Origin: Muribaculaceae bacterium
Lineage (GTDB): Bacteria > Bacteroidota > Bacteroidia > Bacteroidales > Muribaculaceae
Length of the DNA: 50,246 nucleotides
Assembly: GCA_022484565.1 (NCBI GenBank)
Contig: JAKVKZ010000017.1
Span: forward strand, 1-50,246
Reading direction: 5' to 3'
Part shown: piece after piece, positions 34,105 to 42,530 of the stretch
How positions within the stretch are numbered: position 1 is the first letter of the stretch
Layout: every line of letters starts with the position of its first letter
Made by a program: the position numbers and the translations under genes
Notes under the pieces: generated by a model
What the model was told of the DNA's origin: nothing
Seen by the model: the letters and a program-made list of their open reading frames with translations, nothing else
The model's database searches: none

Positions 34105-34452
34105 TCAATTTCTATAATACCAGCAAGAACCTTTATCTGTTGAATAATAAGTGTGACCATCAACACCCATCCCTAATAATTCATTTCCATTATTAACAAG
34201 TGACGAAAATTGCACCTGCGGATTAGAACGTGTATACCAGCATGAGCCGTTGTCTCTTGAGTAATAGACACTTTTATGGTCGGATACTCCAAGTATTTCA
34301 TTCTCGAAATTTATCAAATCCACAAATGGATATGAATTACTTCCTCTTGAATACCAACAGGAGCCATTGTCGTGTGAATATTCAATTCTTTTAGGGTCGG
34401 AAGGACAGATGCGAATCAGTTCGCCGTTTCCTATAGTTATCATTCTTGGCAT
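34105..34452 (-). CDS. Asp-box repeat mini-protein
   Basis: The 115-residue protein consists of three repeats of about 37 residues, each ending in SHDNGSCWYSR, SRDNGSCWYTR or STDKGSCWYYR. These fit the sialidase/BNR Asp-box S-x-D-x-G-x-x-W exactly. Between them lie strand pairs such as FVDLINFENEILGVSDHKSVYY. Three blades are too few for a closed propeller, so it may oligomerise or be a fragment. No signal peptide is present. It has a strong terminator and is flanked by long gene-poor sequence on both sides. Function unknown. Confidence 0.6.
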   Translation of the reverse strand: MPRMITIGNGELIRICPSDPKRIEYSHDNGSCWYSRGSNSYPFVDLINFENEILGVSDHKSVYYSRDNGSCWYTRSNPQVQFSSLVNNGNELLGMGVDGHTYYSTDKGSCWYYRN

Positions 34453-34821
34453 AATAAATAGTGATTTTAATTTTTCCTTTTCTTACGGGTTCAGGATTTC
34501 CGTGCTGAAATTATTATTTTATTCATTGAGACTTTGCAGCAAAAGCCTACGTTAATCACTTATATCGTTACTTTATTCAAATTGAAAAAGAAATAATAGC
34601 TGCTGAAGTATCAGCCTTATCTCTTATGTTTACAAAGTTAATTATTTATTCTGAATTGTTCAAATTTTGATGTAAAATTTTGACTTTGAAGTTACATACT
34701 ATCTTATTTTTTGCATAATAGGAAAAAATGCCAATTCAATTAGCGAAATTGCCATTTCCGGCAAAGAGGAAAAGTGGCAACTTTGCAACATGAAAATCAA
34801 ACAATAAAATAATTATAAGAA
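34453..34821. other. Gene-free AT-rich interval between divergent genes
   Basis: The interval separates the minus-strand Asp-box gene from the plus-strand DUF417 gene. It holds only AT-rich sequence with scattered TTTG motifs. GGCAACTTTGCAAC near 34777 is a weak promoter-like element for the downstream gene. I see no RNA gene, repeat or broken gene in it. Confidence 0.4.
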
Positions 34822-35418
34822 ATGAACACTATCAAGAATTTATTTAATCAGTTTCTGCACATCGCAGCGAATGCCAAAACTTTTGGATATGGAATAATGC
34901 GCGTAGCAATCCTCGTGATATTTGTGTGGATTGGCGGCCTGAAATTCTTCAACTATGAGGCAGAAGGCATTGTGCCTTTCGTTGCCAACAGCCCTTTCAT
35001 GAGTTTCTTCTATACTCAGAAAGCACCTGAATACAAACAGTTCAAGCTGAAAGAGGGTGAAGTGGACCAAGTGAAACAGGAATGGCATCAGAAGAACAAC
35101 ACTTATGGATATTCCCACGCCCTCGGCATACTGATTATGGGCATAGGCATACTGACTTTCCTCGGATTCTTTTCCACTAAAATAGGAATGGCAGGTGAAA
35201 TATTGGTTATTATAATGACTATCGGAACGCTATCGTTCCTCGTCACAACGCCTGAATGCTGGGTGCCGAATTTAGGAGGGCCTGAACATGGATTCCCGCT
35301 ACTGAGCGGTGCCGGACGGCTTGTAATCAAGGACCTCGCCATAATTTCAGGCGGCATAATACTGCTTTCGCGTTCCGCACGCAAACTTCTCAAGGCTCAA
35401 ACAACAGCCTCAATATAA
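34822..35418 (+). CDS. DUF417 (YkgB/RclC-like) inner-membrane protein
   Basis: The 198-residue protein has about four membrane helices. It carries the DUF417 landmarks MRVAILVIFVWIGGLKFFNYEAEGI and PFVANSPFMSFFY near the N-terminus, and TPECWVPNLGG with FPLLSGAGRLVIKD near the C-terminus. The E. coli relative RclC (YkgB) belongs to the reactive-chlorine resistance system, but no rclA, rclB or rclR homolog is adjacent, so that role is not shown here. It is a single-gene unit with its own terminator at 35442-35475. Confidence 0.85.
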   Translation: MNTIKNLFNQFLHIAANAKTFGYGIMRVAILVIFVWIGGLKFFNYEAEGIVPFVANSPFMSFFYTQKAPEYKQFKLKEGEVDQVKQEWHQKNNTYGYSHALGILIMGIGILTFLGFFSTKIGMAGEILVIIMTIGTLSFLVTTPECWVPNLGGPEHGFPLLSGAGRLVIKDLAIISGGIILLSRSARKLLKAQTTASI

Positions 35419-35441
35419 ATACTCTGCATGTATATTGAAAA

Positions 35442-35475
35442 TGTGCCGCTGGACTGGGATAGTTCTGGCGGCACA
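35442..35475 (+). terminator. Terminator after the DUF417 gene
   Basis: TGTGCCGC (35442-35449) pairs with GCGGCACA (35468-35475) and is followed by AATTTTTTTAG. Confidence 0.85.
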
Positions 35476-35488
35476 AATTTTTTTAGCT

Positions 35489-35995
35489 TCAGTTGGTTAT
35501 CACATAACCACCATTGGTGGCTGCTGTGACGGTGTAACGTTGAAGCCCATATTTTTTGGTGAGAGCCGGTCCGGAAGTAGGGCCGCCTCCGCCTTCGGTG
35601 ACATTGAAATGTGACCCGCAAACGGGGCAAACAGCTTCGTAATCGCTGTTGACACTTACAATAACTGATGATTTGGCCTCAACAGGACAGGCAAGGTCGT
35701 AGGCGAGTGGACTATTGTAGTCGCCGCTAACGAAATTGTAACCGCATATCAGCAGCACTCCGCCAAATCCTGTGTAGGTGGTGGCAGTGTACGAGTAGTT
35801 GGCAGGAATACCCTTGTCGCGGGAGAATCTCACTGATTCGCCATAGGAATGTACTCCATAGGTGTTCCACAGCCCGGTGCTGTTGAGCCTGATGGCAACC
35901 TGATAGGTGGGAATGCGGGAAGTGCTGTCAACCTTGTCGCAACCCGTCAGTGCCAGCATGATTAGGGCTGATAAAATTAGTGCTGTCCGTCTCAT
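35489..35995 (-). CDS. Small lipoprotein with Rieske-like fold lacking cluster ligands
   Basis: I start at ATG 35995, whose ATGA overlaps the stop of the aldo/keto reductase gene; this begins a proper lipoprotein signal (RRTALILSALIMLALTGC). The roughly 168-residue product has two Cys-containing boxes near the C-terminus, LACPVEAKSS and VCPVCGSHFNVTEGGGGPTSG. The spacing and the GGGG-P-x-x-GPAL turn look like a Rieske domain. The ligand histidines (CxH and CxxH) are replaced by Val and Cys, so a normal 2Fe-2S cluster is unlikely. It is translationally coupled to the reductase. Function unknown. Confidence 0.6.
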   Translation of the reverse strand: MRRTALILSALIMLALTGCDKVDSTSRIPTYQVAIRLNSTGLWNTYGVHSYGESVRFSRDKGIPANYSYTATTYTGFGGVLLICGYNFVSGDYNSPLAYDLACPVEAKSSVIVSVNSDYEAVCPVCGSHFNVTEGGGGPTSGPALTKKYGLQRYTVTAATNGGYVITN

Positions 35996-36993
35996 TTCAT
36001 TATTTCGTCGATGTCGGCAATTTCTTTTGTGGTGAACGATTTGTTTTCGGTGGCTTTCAGGCTGTCGGCGAGTTGCTCCACAGTGCGAGGCCCGATTATC
36101 ACTGATGTGACACGTGGTTTGCTCAATAGCCATGCGATGGCCATCTGCGCGAGCGATTGTCCGCGCTTCATTGCCATGGTGTTCAACTTATTAAGCTTTT
36201 CCACGATTTCAGGCGTGATGCTCTCCGGATTGAGATGACGCCCGAGTGCTGCGCGTGAGTCGGCGGGAATGCCGTTGAGATATTTATTCGACAGCATGCC
36301 CTGCGCTATCGGCGAAAATGCAGTGAAACCGATTTTCTCCTTATTGAATATGGCACGGTGGGTATTTTCCAAGTCGCGCACAAGCAGATTATATTTTCCC
36401 TGATAGATTAGCGGATTCACATGCTGCTCGCGCAATAGTGCGATGCATTGCGTGAGGACTTCGGCAGGGTAATTTGACAACCCAACATAAAGGGCCTTTC
36501 CGCTGTGCACAATGTCGATGAGTGCCTGCATTGTCTCCTCAACAGGCGTTGTGGAGTCGTAACGGTGTGTGTAGAAAATGTCAACATAGTCGAGCTTCAT
36601 CCTTTTCAGCGATTCATCAAGACTTGTCATGAGCATTTTCCTTGAAGAGCCACGTCCGTAAGGGCCTTCCCACATTTCATAACCGGCTTTGGTGGTGATT
36701 ATCATTTCGTGGCGGTGTGCAGTGAAATTCTCAGAGTACATACGTCCGAAGGTTTCTTCAGCACTGCCGAATGGAGGTCCATAGTTATTGGCGAGGTCGT
36801 AAACAGTTACGCCGTGGTCGAAAGCGTAAGTCATTTTCGCCAAGGAGTCCTGATAAACGTTTATTCCGCCGAAATTCCACCAGAATCCTAATGAAATTTC
36901 CGATAGCGTTATGCCTGAGTTTCCGCATCGGCGGTATGTCATCCGTCCGTCGTAGCGGTCTGGGTCGGGGGTATAAATTTTCTTGTATTCCAT
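35992..36993 (-). CDS. Aldo/keto reductase (YghZ/GprA-like)
   Basis: The 333-residue protein is an aldo/keto reductase TIM barrel of the potassium-channel-beta/YghZ branch. The catalytic tetrad is visible: Asp and Tyr in VYDLANNYGPP, Lys in ITTKAGYEMW, His in FYTHRYD. The NADPH site is at IAWLLSKPRVTSVIIGPRTVEQL. Relatives reduce L-glyceraldehyde 3-phosphate and other aldehydes. The small lipoprotein that follows overlaps it by 4 nt. argH lies 12 nt upstream on the same strand, so all three may be co-transcribed. Confidence 0.92.
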   Translation of the reverse strand: MEYKKIYTPDPDRYDGRMTYRRCGNSGITLSEISLGFWWNFGGINVYQDSLAKMTYAFDHGVTVYDLANNYGPPFGSAEETFGRMYSENFTAHRHEMIITTKAGYEMWEGPYGRGSSRKMLMTSLDESLKRMKLDYVDIFYTHRYDSTTPVEETMQALIDIVHSGKALYVGLSNYPAEVLTQCIALLREQHVNPLIYQGKYNLLVRDLENTHRAIFNKEKIGFTAFSPIAQGMLSNKYLNGIPADSRAALGRHLNPESITPEIVEKLNKLNTMAMKRGQSLAQMAIAWLLSKPRVTSVIIGPRTVEQLADSLKATENKSFTTKEIADIDEIMK

Positions 36994-37005
36994 TTTGTAG
37001 CTGTT

Positions 37006-38355
37006 TTATCCGTTTTCGCGGCCAAGTAGCTTAGCGAATGCGGTGTGATATGTGTTGAAATCGAATTTTTCCAATGTTGAGCGGTAGAGATTTTCGATTT
37101 GACCGTTGCAAAGATTGCCGATAGACCCTTCGTGGGTGTGATGCACTTCTTTTCTGGCCTTGAATTGGCCTGCTTCTATTTCAAGTCCAACTTTCTTGTA
37201 GGCGTCGCGGAAAGGCATTCCGTCGCTTGCGAGCCGGTTGACTTCCTCGACAGAGAACATCGGGTCGTAACGGCTATCGTCGAGAATGTGCTCATTCACT
37301 TTGATTTGGCTCATCATGGCATTAGTCATGACGAGTATGTCCTTCAGCTCGTCGAACGATGGCAGGAACGATTCCTTTATCAGTTGCAGGTCGCGGAAAT
37401 ATCCTGAAGGCAGATTGTTGGTTATCAGCGTGATTTGATAAGGCAACGATTGCAGTTTGTTGCATTTGGCCCGAGTCAGTTCAAACACGTCGGGATTCTT
37501 CTTGTGAGGCATGATTGAAGAGCCTGTGGTGAACTCGTCGGCGAGTTTTATAAACCCGAAATTCTGGGAGCTGAACATGCAAGAGTCGAATGCCAGTTTT
37601 GCTATTGTCGCAGCAATGTTTGCTATGGCGTTTGCCACAATGCGTTCAGTCTTTCCACGTCCCATTTGCGCATACACCACATTATAGTCGAGTGAGGCAA
37701 AGCCGAGCAACTTTGTAGTCATTGTGCGGTTGAGCGGGAACGAGGAGCCGTAGCCAGCAGCTGATCCGAGCGGGTTGCGGTCGGTAATTTCGTAAGCTGC
37801 ACGAAGCACAGTGAGGTCGTCGGCAAGCGATTCGGCATAAGCTCCGAACCATAGTCCAAACGATGACGGCATTGCCACCTGCAGATGCGTGTAGCCCGGC
37901 ATCAGCACGTTCTTGTAGCGTTCCGACTGGGAAATAAGAGTCTTGAACAGCACAGTCATGACATTCACCACTTCTTCTATCTCACTTCGGATGTAAAGGC
38001 GCAGATCGACGAGCACTTGGTCGTTTCTCGACCGCCCGGAATGAATTTTCTTGCCAGTGTCGCCAAGTCGCCTTGTAAGCATCAGTTCCACTTGGGAATG
38101 AACGTCCTCAATTCCATCCTCAATCTTGAATTTTCCATGTTCTATCTCGCTGTAAATTTCGCGCAGTGCGTCAGTCAGCGTAGCCAATTCTTCAGCGGTG
38201 AGCAGATTGATGCTTTCAAGCATGGTGATGTGAGCCAGCGAACCGAGAACGTCGTAACGTGCCAGATACATGTCCATTTCGCGGTCCTTGCCGACAGTGT
38301 AAGTGTCAACATCGTGATTTACCTGAACGGATTTTTCCCAAAGTTTTGATGCCAT
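37006..38355 (-). CDS. argH: Argininosuccinate lyase
   Basis: I choose ATG 38355 (MASKLWEKSVQVNHDVDTYT); the in-frame codons further upstream cover the promoter. The 449-residue enzyme has the fumarase/aspartase-superfamily signatures GRSRNDQVLVDLRLY, AMPSSFGLWFGAYAESLADD and the active-site loop GSSIMPHKKNPD. It splits argininosuccinate into arginine and fumarate, the last step of arginine synthesis. No other arg genes are nearby. The promoter region shows a TAACTTTG -7 element on the minus strand at 38396-38389. Confidence 0.96.
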   Translation of the reverse strand: MASKLWEKSVQVNHDVDTYTVGKDREMDMYLARYDVLGSLAHITMLESINLLTAEELATLTDALREIYSEIEHGKFKIEDGIEDVHSQVELMLTRRLGDTGKKIHSGRSRNDQVLVDLRLYIRSEIEEVVNVMTVLFKTLISQSERYKNVLMPGYTHLQVAMPSSFGLWFGAYAESLADDLTVLRAAYEITDRNPLGSAAGYGSSFPLNRTMTTKLLGFASLDYNVVYAQMGRGKTERIVANAIANIAATIAKLAFDSCMFSSQNFGFIKLADEFTTGSSIMPHKKNPDVFELTRAKCNKLQSLPYQITLITNNLPSGYFRDLQLIKESFLPSFDELKDILVMTNAMMSQIKVNEHILDDSRYDPMFSVEEVNRLASDGMPFRDAYKKVGLEIEAGQFKARKEVHHTHEGSIGNLCNGQIENLYRSTLEKFDFNTYHTAFAKLLGRENG

Positions 38356-38388
38356 AACTATTACGTTTGATTTCTTACTTAATAACGG

Positions 38389-38396
38389 CAAAGTTA
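38389..38396 (-). promoter_or_regulatory. -7 element of argH
   Basis: The minus strand reads TAACTTTG, 33 nt before the argH ATG; TTG or GTTG elements occur 18-21 nt further upstream. Confidence 0.5.
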
Positions 38397-38458
38397 CGAC
38401 AAATATTTTAGAGGCAACAATTGCCCAGCCAATTATATTGACGGAATATAGCATGAAT

Positions 38459-38489
38459 TTTGGCAGGTCAGCAGAATTGCTTATTTTTG
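38459..38489 (+). promoter_or_regulatory. Promoter of the fucosyltransferase-like gene
   Basis: TTTG (38459-38462), 19 nt, TATTTTTG (38482-38489), 15 nt before the ATG at 38505. Confidence 0.6.
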
Positions 38490-38504
38490 CTTATATTTTT
38501 TATC

Positions 38505-39446
38505 ATGGCAGATATTGATAAATACAGGCGGATTAATGAGCAGTTCAATAAGAATTTGTTGTTCAGAATAGGCGGCGATGCCGGTTTCTTTTCTGAATAT
38601 AACAATATGGTGATTGTCATGCTCTATTGCCTGCTGCACGGAATCAGGTTCGATTTGTACTCCCGTCATGCCAATTTCTCCGGCGGTGGGGGATGGAACG
38701 AGTTTTTCCTGCCGTTCTGCCGTGAACGTGACTTTTGGCTAAATGATTATTTCAACACCCGTTTCCATCGCCGTGAGGTGCATGGTGCAGTGCAGAAAAT
38801 GGCTGAAAAGGTTTTCAACGTCTATATGAAGCAACGTAAGATTGATTACCTTACCTGCGATTTGTTCAATGATGCCCGAGGAATGGCAGTGGATGATACA
38901 TATCAAGTGCCTGAACTTGCGCTGAAAGGCAATCTTGCCGATTGCTGCCGTGAACTTAGCGCCATGATTTGGCGGTACAATGAGCCGACGCGAAAGGAAA
39001 TAGAGAAACTTATGGCTGAGGTTGATATTGCCGGTCCGTATGCCAGTGCGCATATACGCCGTGGCGACAAAAATATTGAGGCGGAATTCGTGGAAGTTGA
39101 CCGCTACATGGAGCTAATCAAAAATAATAGCCCGGAAGTTAGAAATGTCTTCGTAATGACAGATGATTATTCAGTGATGGATGAGTTGCGCGAAAAATAC
39201 TCTGATTACAAATTCTTTACTTTGGCGGGACGTGATGAGCATGGCTACAGCCTTAAGCAGTTGTCGGCCCTTGATGCAGGCATCAAAAGATACAACATCG
39301 TGAAACTTTTTGCGATGATTGAAATTATGAGCCGTTCAGAATTATTTGTCGGCACGATGAGTTCAAACCCCGGAATGTACATGTATTGGCGCATGCCTAA
39401 AGGCAAATGCCTCGGTGTGGATTTCAATGAATGGAAAGTGTGGTGA
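38505..39446 (+). CDS. Glycosyltransferase resembling alpha-1,6-fucosyltransferases (GT23/NodZ-like)
   Basis: ATG 38505 (MADIDKYRRINEQF) is placed directly behind a promoter match; an in-frame TTG at 38460 would lie within the promoter. The roughly 313-residue protein contains ASAHIRRGDKNIEAEFVEVDRYM, matching the donor-binding HxRR(G/T)DK motif of FUT8/NodZ. It also has VFVMTDDYSVMDELREKYSDYKF and SRSELFVGTMSSNPG, both in the order seen in GT23 enzymes. It would transfer fucose or another GDP-sugar to a glycan. Three further glycosyltransferases follow, two on the opposite strand. Family call from motifs only. Confidence 0.6.
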   Translation: MADIDKYRRINEQFNKNLLFRIGGDAGFFSEYNNMVIVMLYCLLHGIRFDLYSRHANFSGGGGWNEFFLPFCRERDFWLNDYFNTRFHRREVHGAVQKMAEKVFNVYMKQRKIDYLTCDLFNDARGMAVDDTYQVPELALKGNLADCCRELSAMIWRYNEPTRKEIEKLMAEVDIAGPYASAHIRRGDKNIEAEFVEVDRYMELIKNNSPEVRNVFVMTDDYSVMDELREKYSDYKFFTLAGRDEHGYSLKQLSALDAGIKRYNIVKLFAMIEIMSRSELFVGTMSSNPGMYMYWRMPKGKCLGVDFNEWKVW

Positions 39447-39452
39447 TTCTCC

Positions 39453-40259
39453 TTATTTTTTGATGTGCTTTCTTCCGTAGCTGATTCCCTTTAGAGTGTA
39501 GCGCAGAGCGTGCATGAAACTCATGGAATGCTTCTTCCTCAATTTTAGTGAAATGGCAATTGCCCTTGCAATGCATATTGCAAGCGGATAACGGATTGAC
39601 ATATAGGCTCCGCGTGCCATCAGAACTCCAGACTTTGATGCTGTTCGGTCGGTTGTGGTCAGTCCGGGATGCTCGGCTATCACGTAAGGGAAAAATTGGC
39701 AGTTCAGACCTGCCTTCAGCACATCGAAAATGAACACAGATTCTTCTCCGGCACCCAGCACTGGCGCTCCAAGTCCGAAAAGTTCATTGAATTTGATTTT
39801 ACCCTGAATAGATTCCCTTTTGAAGGTAATCTCGAAAGAAGTGACGTAATAGTTTTTTACTTCGTCCTTCAGATTGAATGAATGATCGGGATAGAACTTA
39901 TTGCTGCTTGGAGAATGATATTTGAATGTGGCCACATCCAAGTCGGGATGGTTCTTGTAGGTTTCAATTACCTGATTGATGTTGGCGGGGGTGTATCTTA
40001 TGTCATCGTCGGCTATCATGCAGATGTCGGCTGTGGCTGCCTGAATGGCATTGTTTCTGTTCCGGCTCAATCCCTTTCCCCGTAAAGTGACAATTTTCAC
40101 GTCGTCGCGTCGTAACTCTTCAGGGATTTCCTTGATGGAGCATTTCTCAGTCTGTTGCCACGACACGACATAACCAATGCCGGTGCTTTTTTCGAGAAGC
40201 ATCTGCCCGACACGGCAAATTCCGTCGTCGATTGTGCATATCAGAATTTCCAAAGTCAT
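39453..40259 (-). CDS. Glycosyltransferase family 2 protein
   Basis: The 268-residue protein has a GT-A fold nucleotide-sugar-binding region. It begins LEILICTIDDGICRVGQ, holds KGLSRNRNNAIQAATADICMIADDDIRY (here the DxD-type motif is ADDD) and later has ELFGLGAPVLGAGEESVFIFD, with the Glu/Asp acceptor-side motif. It ends in a basic tail. No membrane helix is present. Its ATGA start overlaps the stop of the GT4 gene upstream, so both are translated together and probably act on the same surface glycan. Confidence 0.85.
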   Translation of the reverse strand: MTLEILICTIDDGICRVGQMLLEKSTGIGYVVSWQQTEKCSIKEIPEELRRDDVKIVTLRGKGLSRNRNNAIQAATADICMIADDDIRYTPANINQVIETYKNHPDLDVATFKYHSPSSNKFYPDHSFNLKDEVKNYYVTSFEITFKRESIQGKIKFNELFGLGAPVLGAGEESVFIFDVLKAGLNCQFFPYVIAEHPGLTTTDRTASKSGVLMARGAYMSIRYPLAICIARAIAISLKLRKKHSMSFMHALRYTLKGISYGRKHIKK

Positions 40260-41374
40260 GGTTCGGTTGCAGTTTTATTCCAGAAATCAAGATTCCGCTG
40301 AGCCACAAGCCGGCTGTCGTTGTGGCGGATTACAAATTCACGGCTTTGATGCGACAGCTCAGGCAGACGGCTCTTGTTGCGGATAATCCATTCGAGCTTC
40401 TTGTCGATGTCGCCTTCGTCAGCAGGCGTTACATTTATTATGGGATGCAACTCCTTTTCACCTATGAAATCATAATATTCAGGCTCAGCCCCGCTTACTG
40501 CCACAATTCCCTGCGCCATGGCTATCAGCGCATTGGTAGCAGGTGTGTAGCTGTAAAGTTGGTCGAGAATAACGTGTGAACTCAGCATTTTCTTCACATA
40601 TTCCTCGTAAGGCAGATTTTCCACAACGGTCATGTCACATTCATCGGGGAAACGGTCATGTACCCGCTGCAATGCCGCAAGCAACCGGTCGGTGCCTTTA
40701 AGGGCATTGCGCTGGCGCTGCACACCGATAAAGAATCTTACTTTGTCGGGCGTGCTTTCAATATAGTGGGGGATAAGTGCTTTTGTGTTGATTGGAATGC
40801 CGCCGTAAGCCAATTTTCCGGGAGCTACATTTTCATAAGCGGCGTAATATTCGTATAGGCTGGCCACAATTCCGTCGACACCATTCACAATTTTTGAGGC
40901 ATACTGCCTCATAGTGTCTCCAAGCCAACGCTCATCGCCGGCACTTTCGGGAGAAAGTGCGTAGGGTGACGGCTTGTCGCCGATGAAATAGTCAGAATAT
41001 CTAAACAACTTCTTATCGTAGCAAGCTTTCACATAATTGTAGTCGCTGCCAACAGCCGAAAGAAATATTCTGCCGTTCTCCCTTTTAAGGTAATCGAAGA
41101 TTAACCGCAGTTTGCCAAGCCTAAGTCCGAGAAATGTGGTTGACATCAGTTGCACAACATCGAATCCCCGCATTTTAGGCAGAGATGCAATGATGTCGAA
41201 GAGATATTTAATACCTCCAGCCGTGCCTGGCTTGCGCCCAAGATAAATATCGCTGTCAGTGCGCATCCAGCCGCCTCCATTGGAGGCCACCACAGCAGTA
41301 TGGCCCATTTCACGGAGTGCTTGAGCCAAGGTGATGTGATAATTGCTGCCGTCGCCGACGAATAATATCTTCAT
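40256..41374 (-). CDS. Glycosyltransferase family 4-like protein
   Basis: I use ATG 41374 (MKILFVGDGSNYHITLAQAL), which opens the GT-B N-terminal Rossmann fold; the upstream in-frame codons are not protein-like. The 372-residue protein has RFFIGVQRQRNALKGTDRLL in the hinge, and the C-terminal EP-type region DQLYSYTPATNALIAMAQGIVAVSGAEPEYYDF, typical of GT4 retaining enzymes. It uses an NDP-sugar in the cytoplasm. It is coupled by a 4-nt overlap to the GT2 gene. Confidence 0.82.
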   Translation of the reverse strand: MKILFVGDGSNYHITLAQALREMGHTAVVASNGGGWMRTDSDIYLGRKPGTAGGIKYLFDIIASLPKMRGFDVVQLMSTTFLGLRLGKLRLIFDYLKRENGRIFLSAVGSDYNYVKACYDKKLFRYSDYFIGDKPSPYALSPESAGDERWLGDTMRQYASKIVNGVDGIVASLYEYYAAYENVAPGKLAYGGIPINTKALIPHYIESTPDKVRFFIGVQRQRNALKGTDRLLAALQRVHDRFPDECDMTVVENLPYEEYVKKMLSSHVILDQLYSYTPATNALIAMAQGIVAVSGAEPEYYDFIGEKELHPIINVTPADEGDIDKKLEWIIRNKSRLPELSHQSREFVIRHNDSRLVAQRNLDFWNKTATEP

Positions 41375-41472
41375 GATTCTTCTCGTTCTATACCAACAAA
41401 AGTAAATTAATTCAGGCACTTTTCAAGCACATCTCGCCAATATTTTATATTTTTACACAATTTTAGTTGAGC

Positions 41473-42417
41473 ATGATGGATATTTCAGTCATAATTCCAG
41501 TTTTCAATCGCGCCACAATTGTTGAGCGGACGCTGAATTGTGTGCTTGCCCAAAAGCATCGCTCAATTCATCTGATTCTTATCGACAACAATTCTTCCGA
41601 TGCCACACTTGATGTGCTCAATAAGTTCAAGGCTGAGAACGAGTCGCATGATTTCCGCATCACTGTGGCCCAAGAAGAAAAGCCCCATGCTTCGGCAGCC
41701 CGCAACTGCGGCATGAAATATGCCGATACGGAATGGATAATGTTCTTCGACAGCGATGACGTGATGGATGAGGAATTGATTGAGAAGTATGCCACGACAA
41801 TTGAAAACAATGACAATAACGTGGATTTGGTGTGCGTCCGTGCTGACATGACGGATGCCAACGGCATAAAGCGTCGCTTGCCATTTGCGACGACCGACCT
41901 TGCCGCCAATCACATTCTGCATTCCATATTGGCCACTCAACTGTATGCTGCCCGCAAATCGCTCGTCGAAAAGGCTGGGGGATGGAACGAATCGCTGCCA
42001 CGCTGGAACGATTGGGAATTGGGCGTGCGCATAATGATTCAGAAACCCCGTGTGGCATTCGTGCAGGATTGTGTGCCTGTTCATGCATTCCGTTCGTTGC
42101 AGTCGATTACCGGCGCAAATTTCTCATCGAATGGCCAAAAAATCATGCAGGCCATTGACGTTGCCGAGGCAGATATCCGCGACAGCGACACTGCCGACAA
42201 GGAGCGGCTGCTGAAATTGATAGAATTCAAGCGCATCAATCTTGCGGGATTGTTTGCCTATGAGGGTAATCGGGAAAGTGCCGAGGAACTTTATAAATCA
42301 ACATATTCACGTGTCAGAGCCGACGGCACAATGCGTTGGCTATATCCATTATTATATAAATATATAGGTATTGGCGGCATAGGAGCTACCCGAATAGTTC
42401 ACCGCCTTATAAAATAA
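41473..42417 (+). CDS. Glycosyltransferase family 2 protein
   Basis: The start is ATG 41473 or the adjacent ATG 41476 (MDISVIIPVFNRATIVERTL). The roughly 314-residue protein has the GT2 pattern VIIPVFNR, LIDNNSSDATLDVL, ASAARNCGMKYADTEWIMFFDSDDVMD (the DxD metal site) and GWNESLPRWNDWELGVRIM (the ED-type catalytic region). It is a stand-alone plus-strand gene after two convergent-strand glycosyltransferases, and it probably contributes to the same capsule or lipopolysaccharide glycan. Confidence 0.9.
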   Translation: MMDISVIIPVFNRATIVERTLNCVLAQKHRSIHLILIDNNSSDATLDVLNKFKAENESHDFRITVAQEEKPHASAARNCGMKYADTEWIMFFDSDDVMDEELIEKYATTIENNDNNVDLVCVRADMTDANGIKRRLPFATTDLAANHILHSILATQLYAARKSLVEKAGGWNESLPRWNDWELGVRIMIQKPRVAFVQDCVPVHAFRSLQSITGANFSSNGQKIMQAIDVAEADIRDSDTADKERLLKLIEFKRINLAGLFAYEGNRESAEELYKSTYSRVRADGTMRWLYPLLYKYIGIGGIGATRIVHRLIK

Positions 42418-42463
42418 TAAGGCTTTTATTCGCTGAATTATTATGCAATTTATGGAAATTGTG

Positions 42464-42471
42464 TAACTTTG
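42464..42471 (+). promoter_or_regulatory. -7 element of asd
   Basis: TAACTTTG, 59 nt before the ATG; the -33 region is weak. Confidence 0.45.
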
Positions 42472-42530
42472 CACCCAAAATCAAGAAATTGTTAACGTTT
42501 TATTATTGATTACGATAAAAATATAGCAAC

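Noticed and set aside
38356..38454. N-terminal extension of argH
   Set aside because: It covers the promoter and is not conserved-looking; the normal ArgH start is at 38355.
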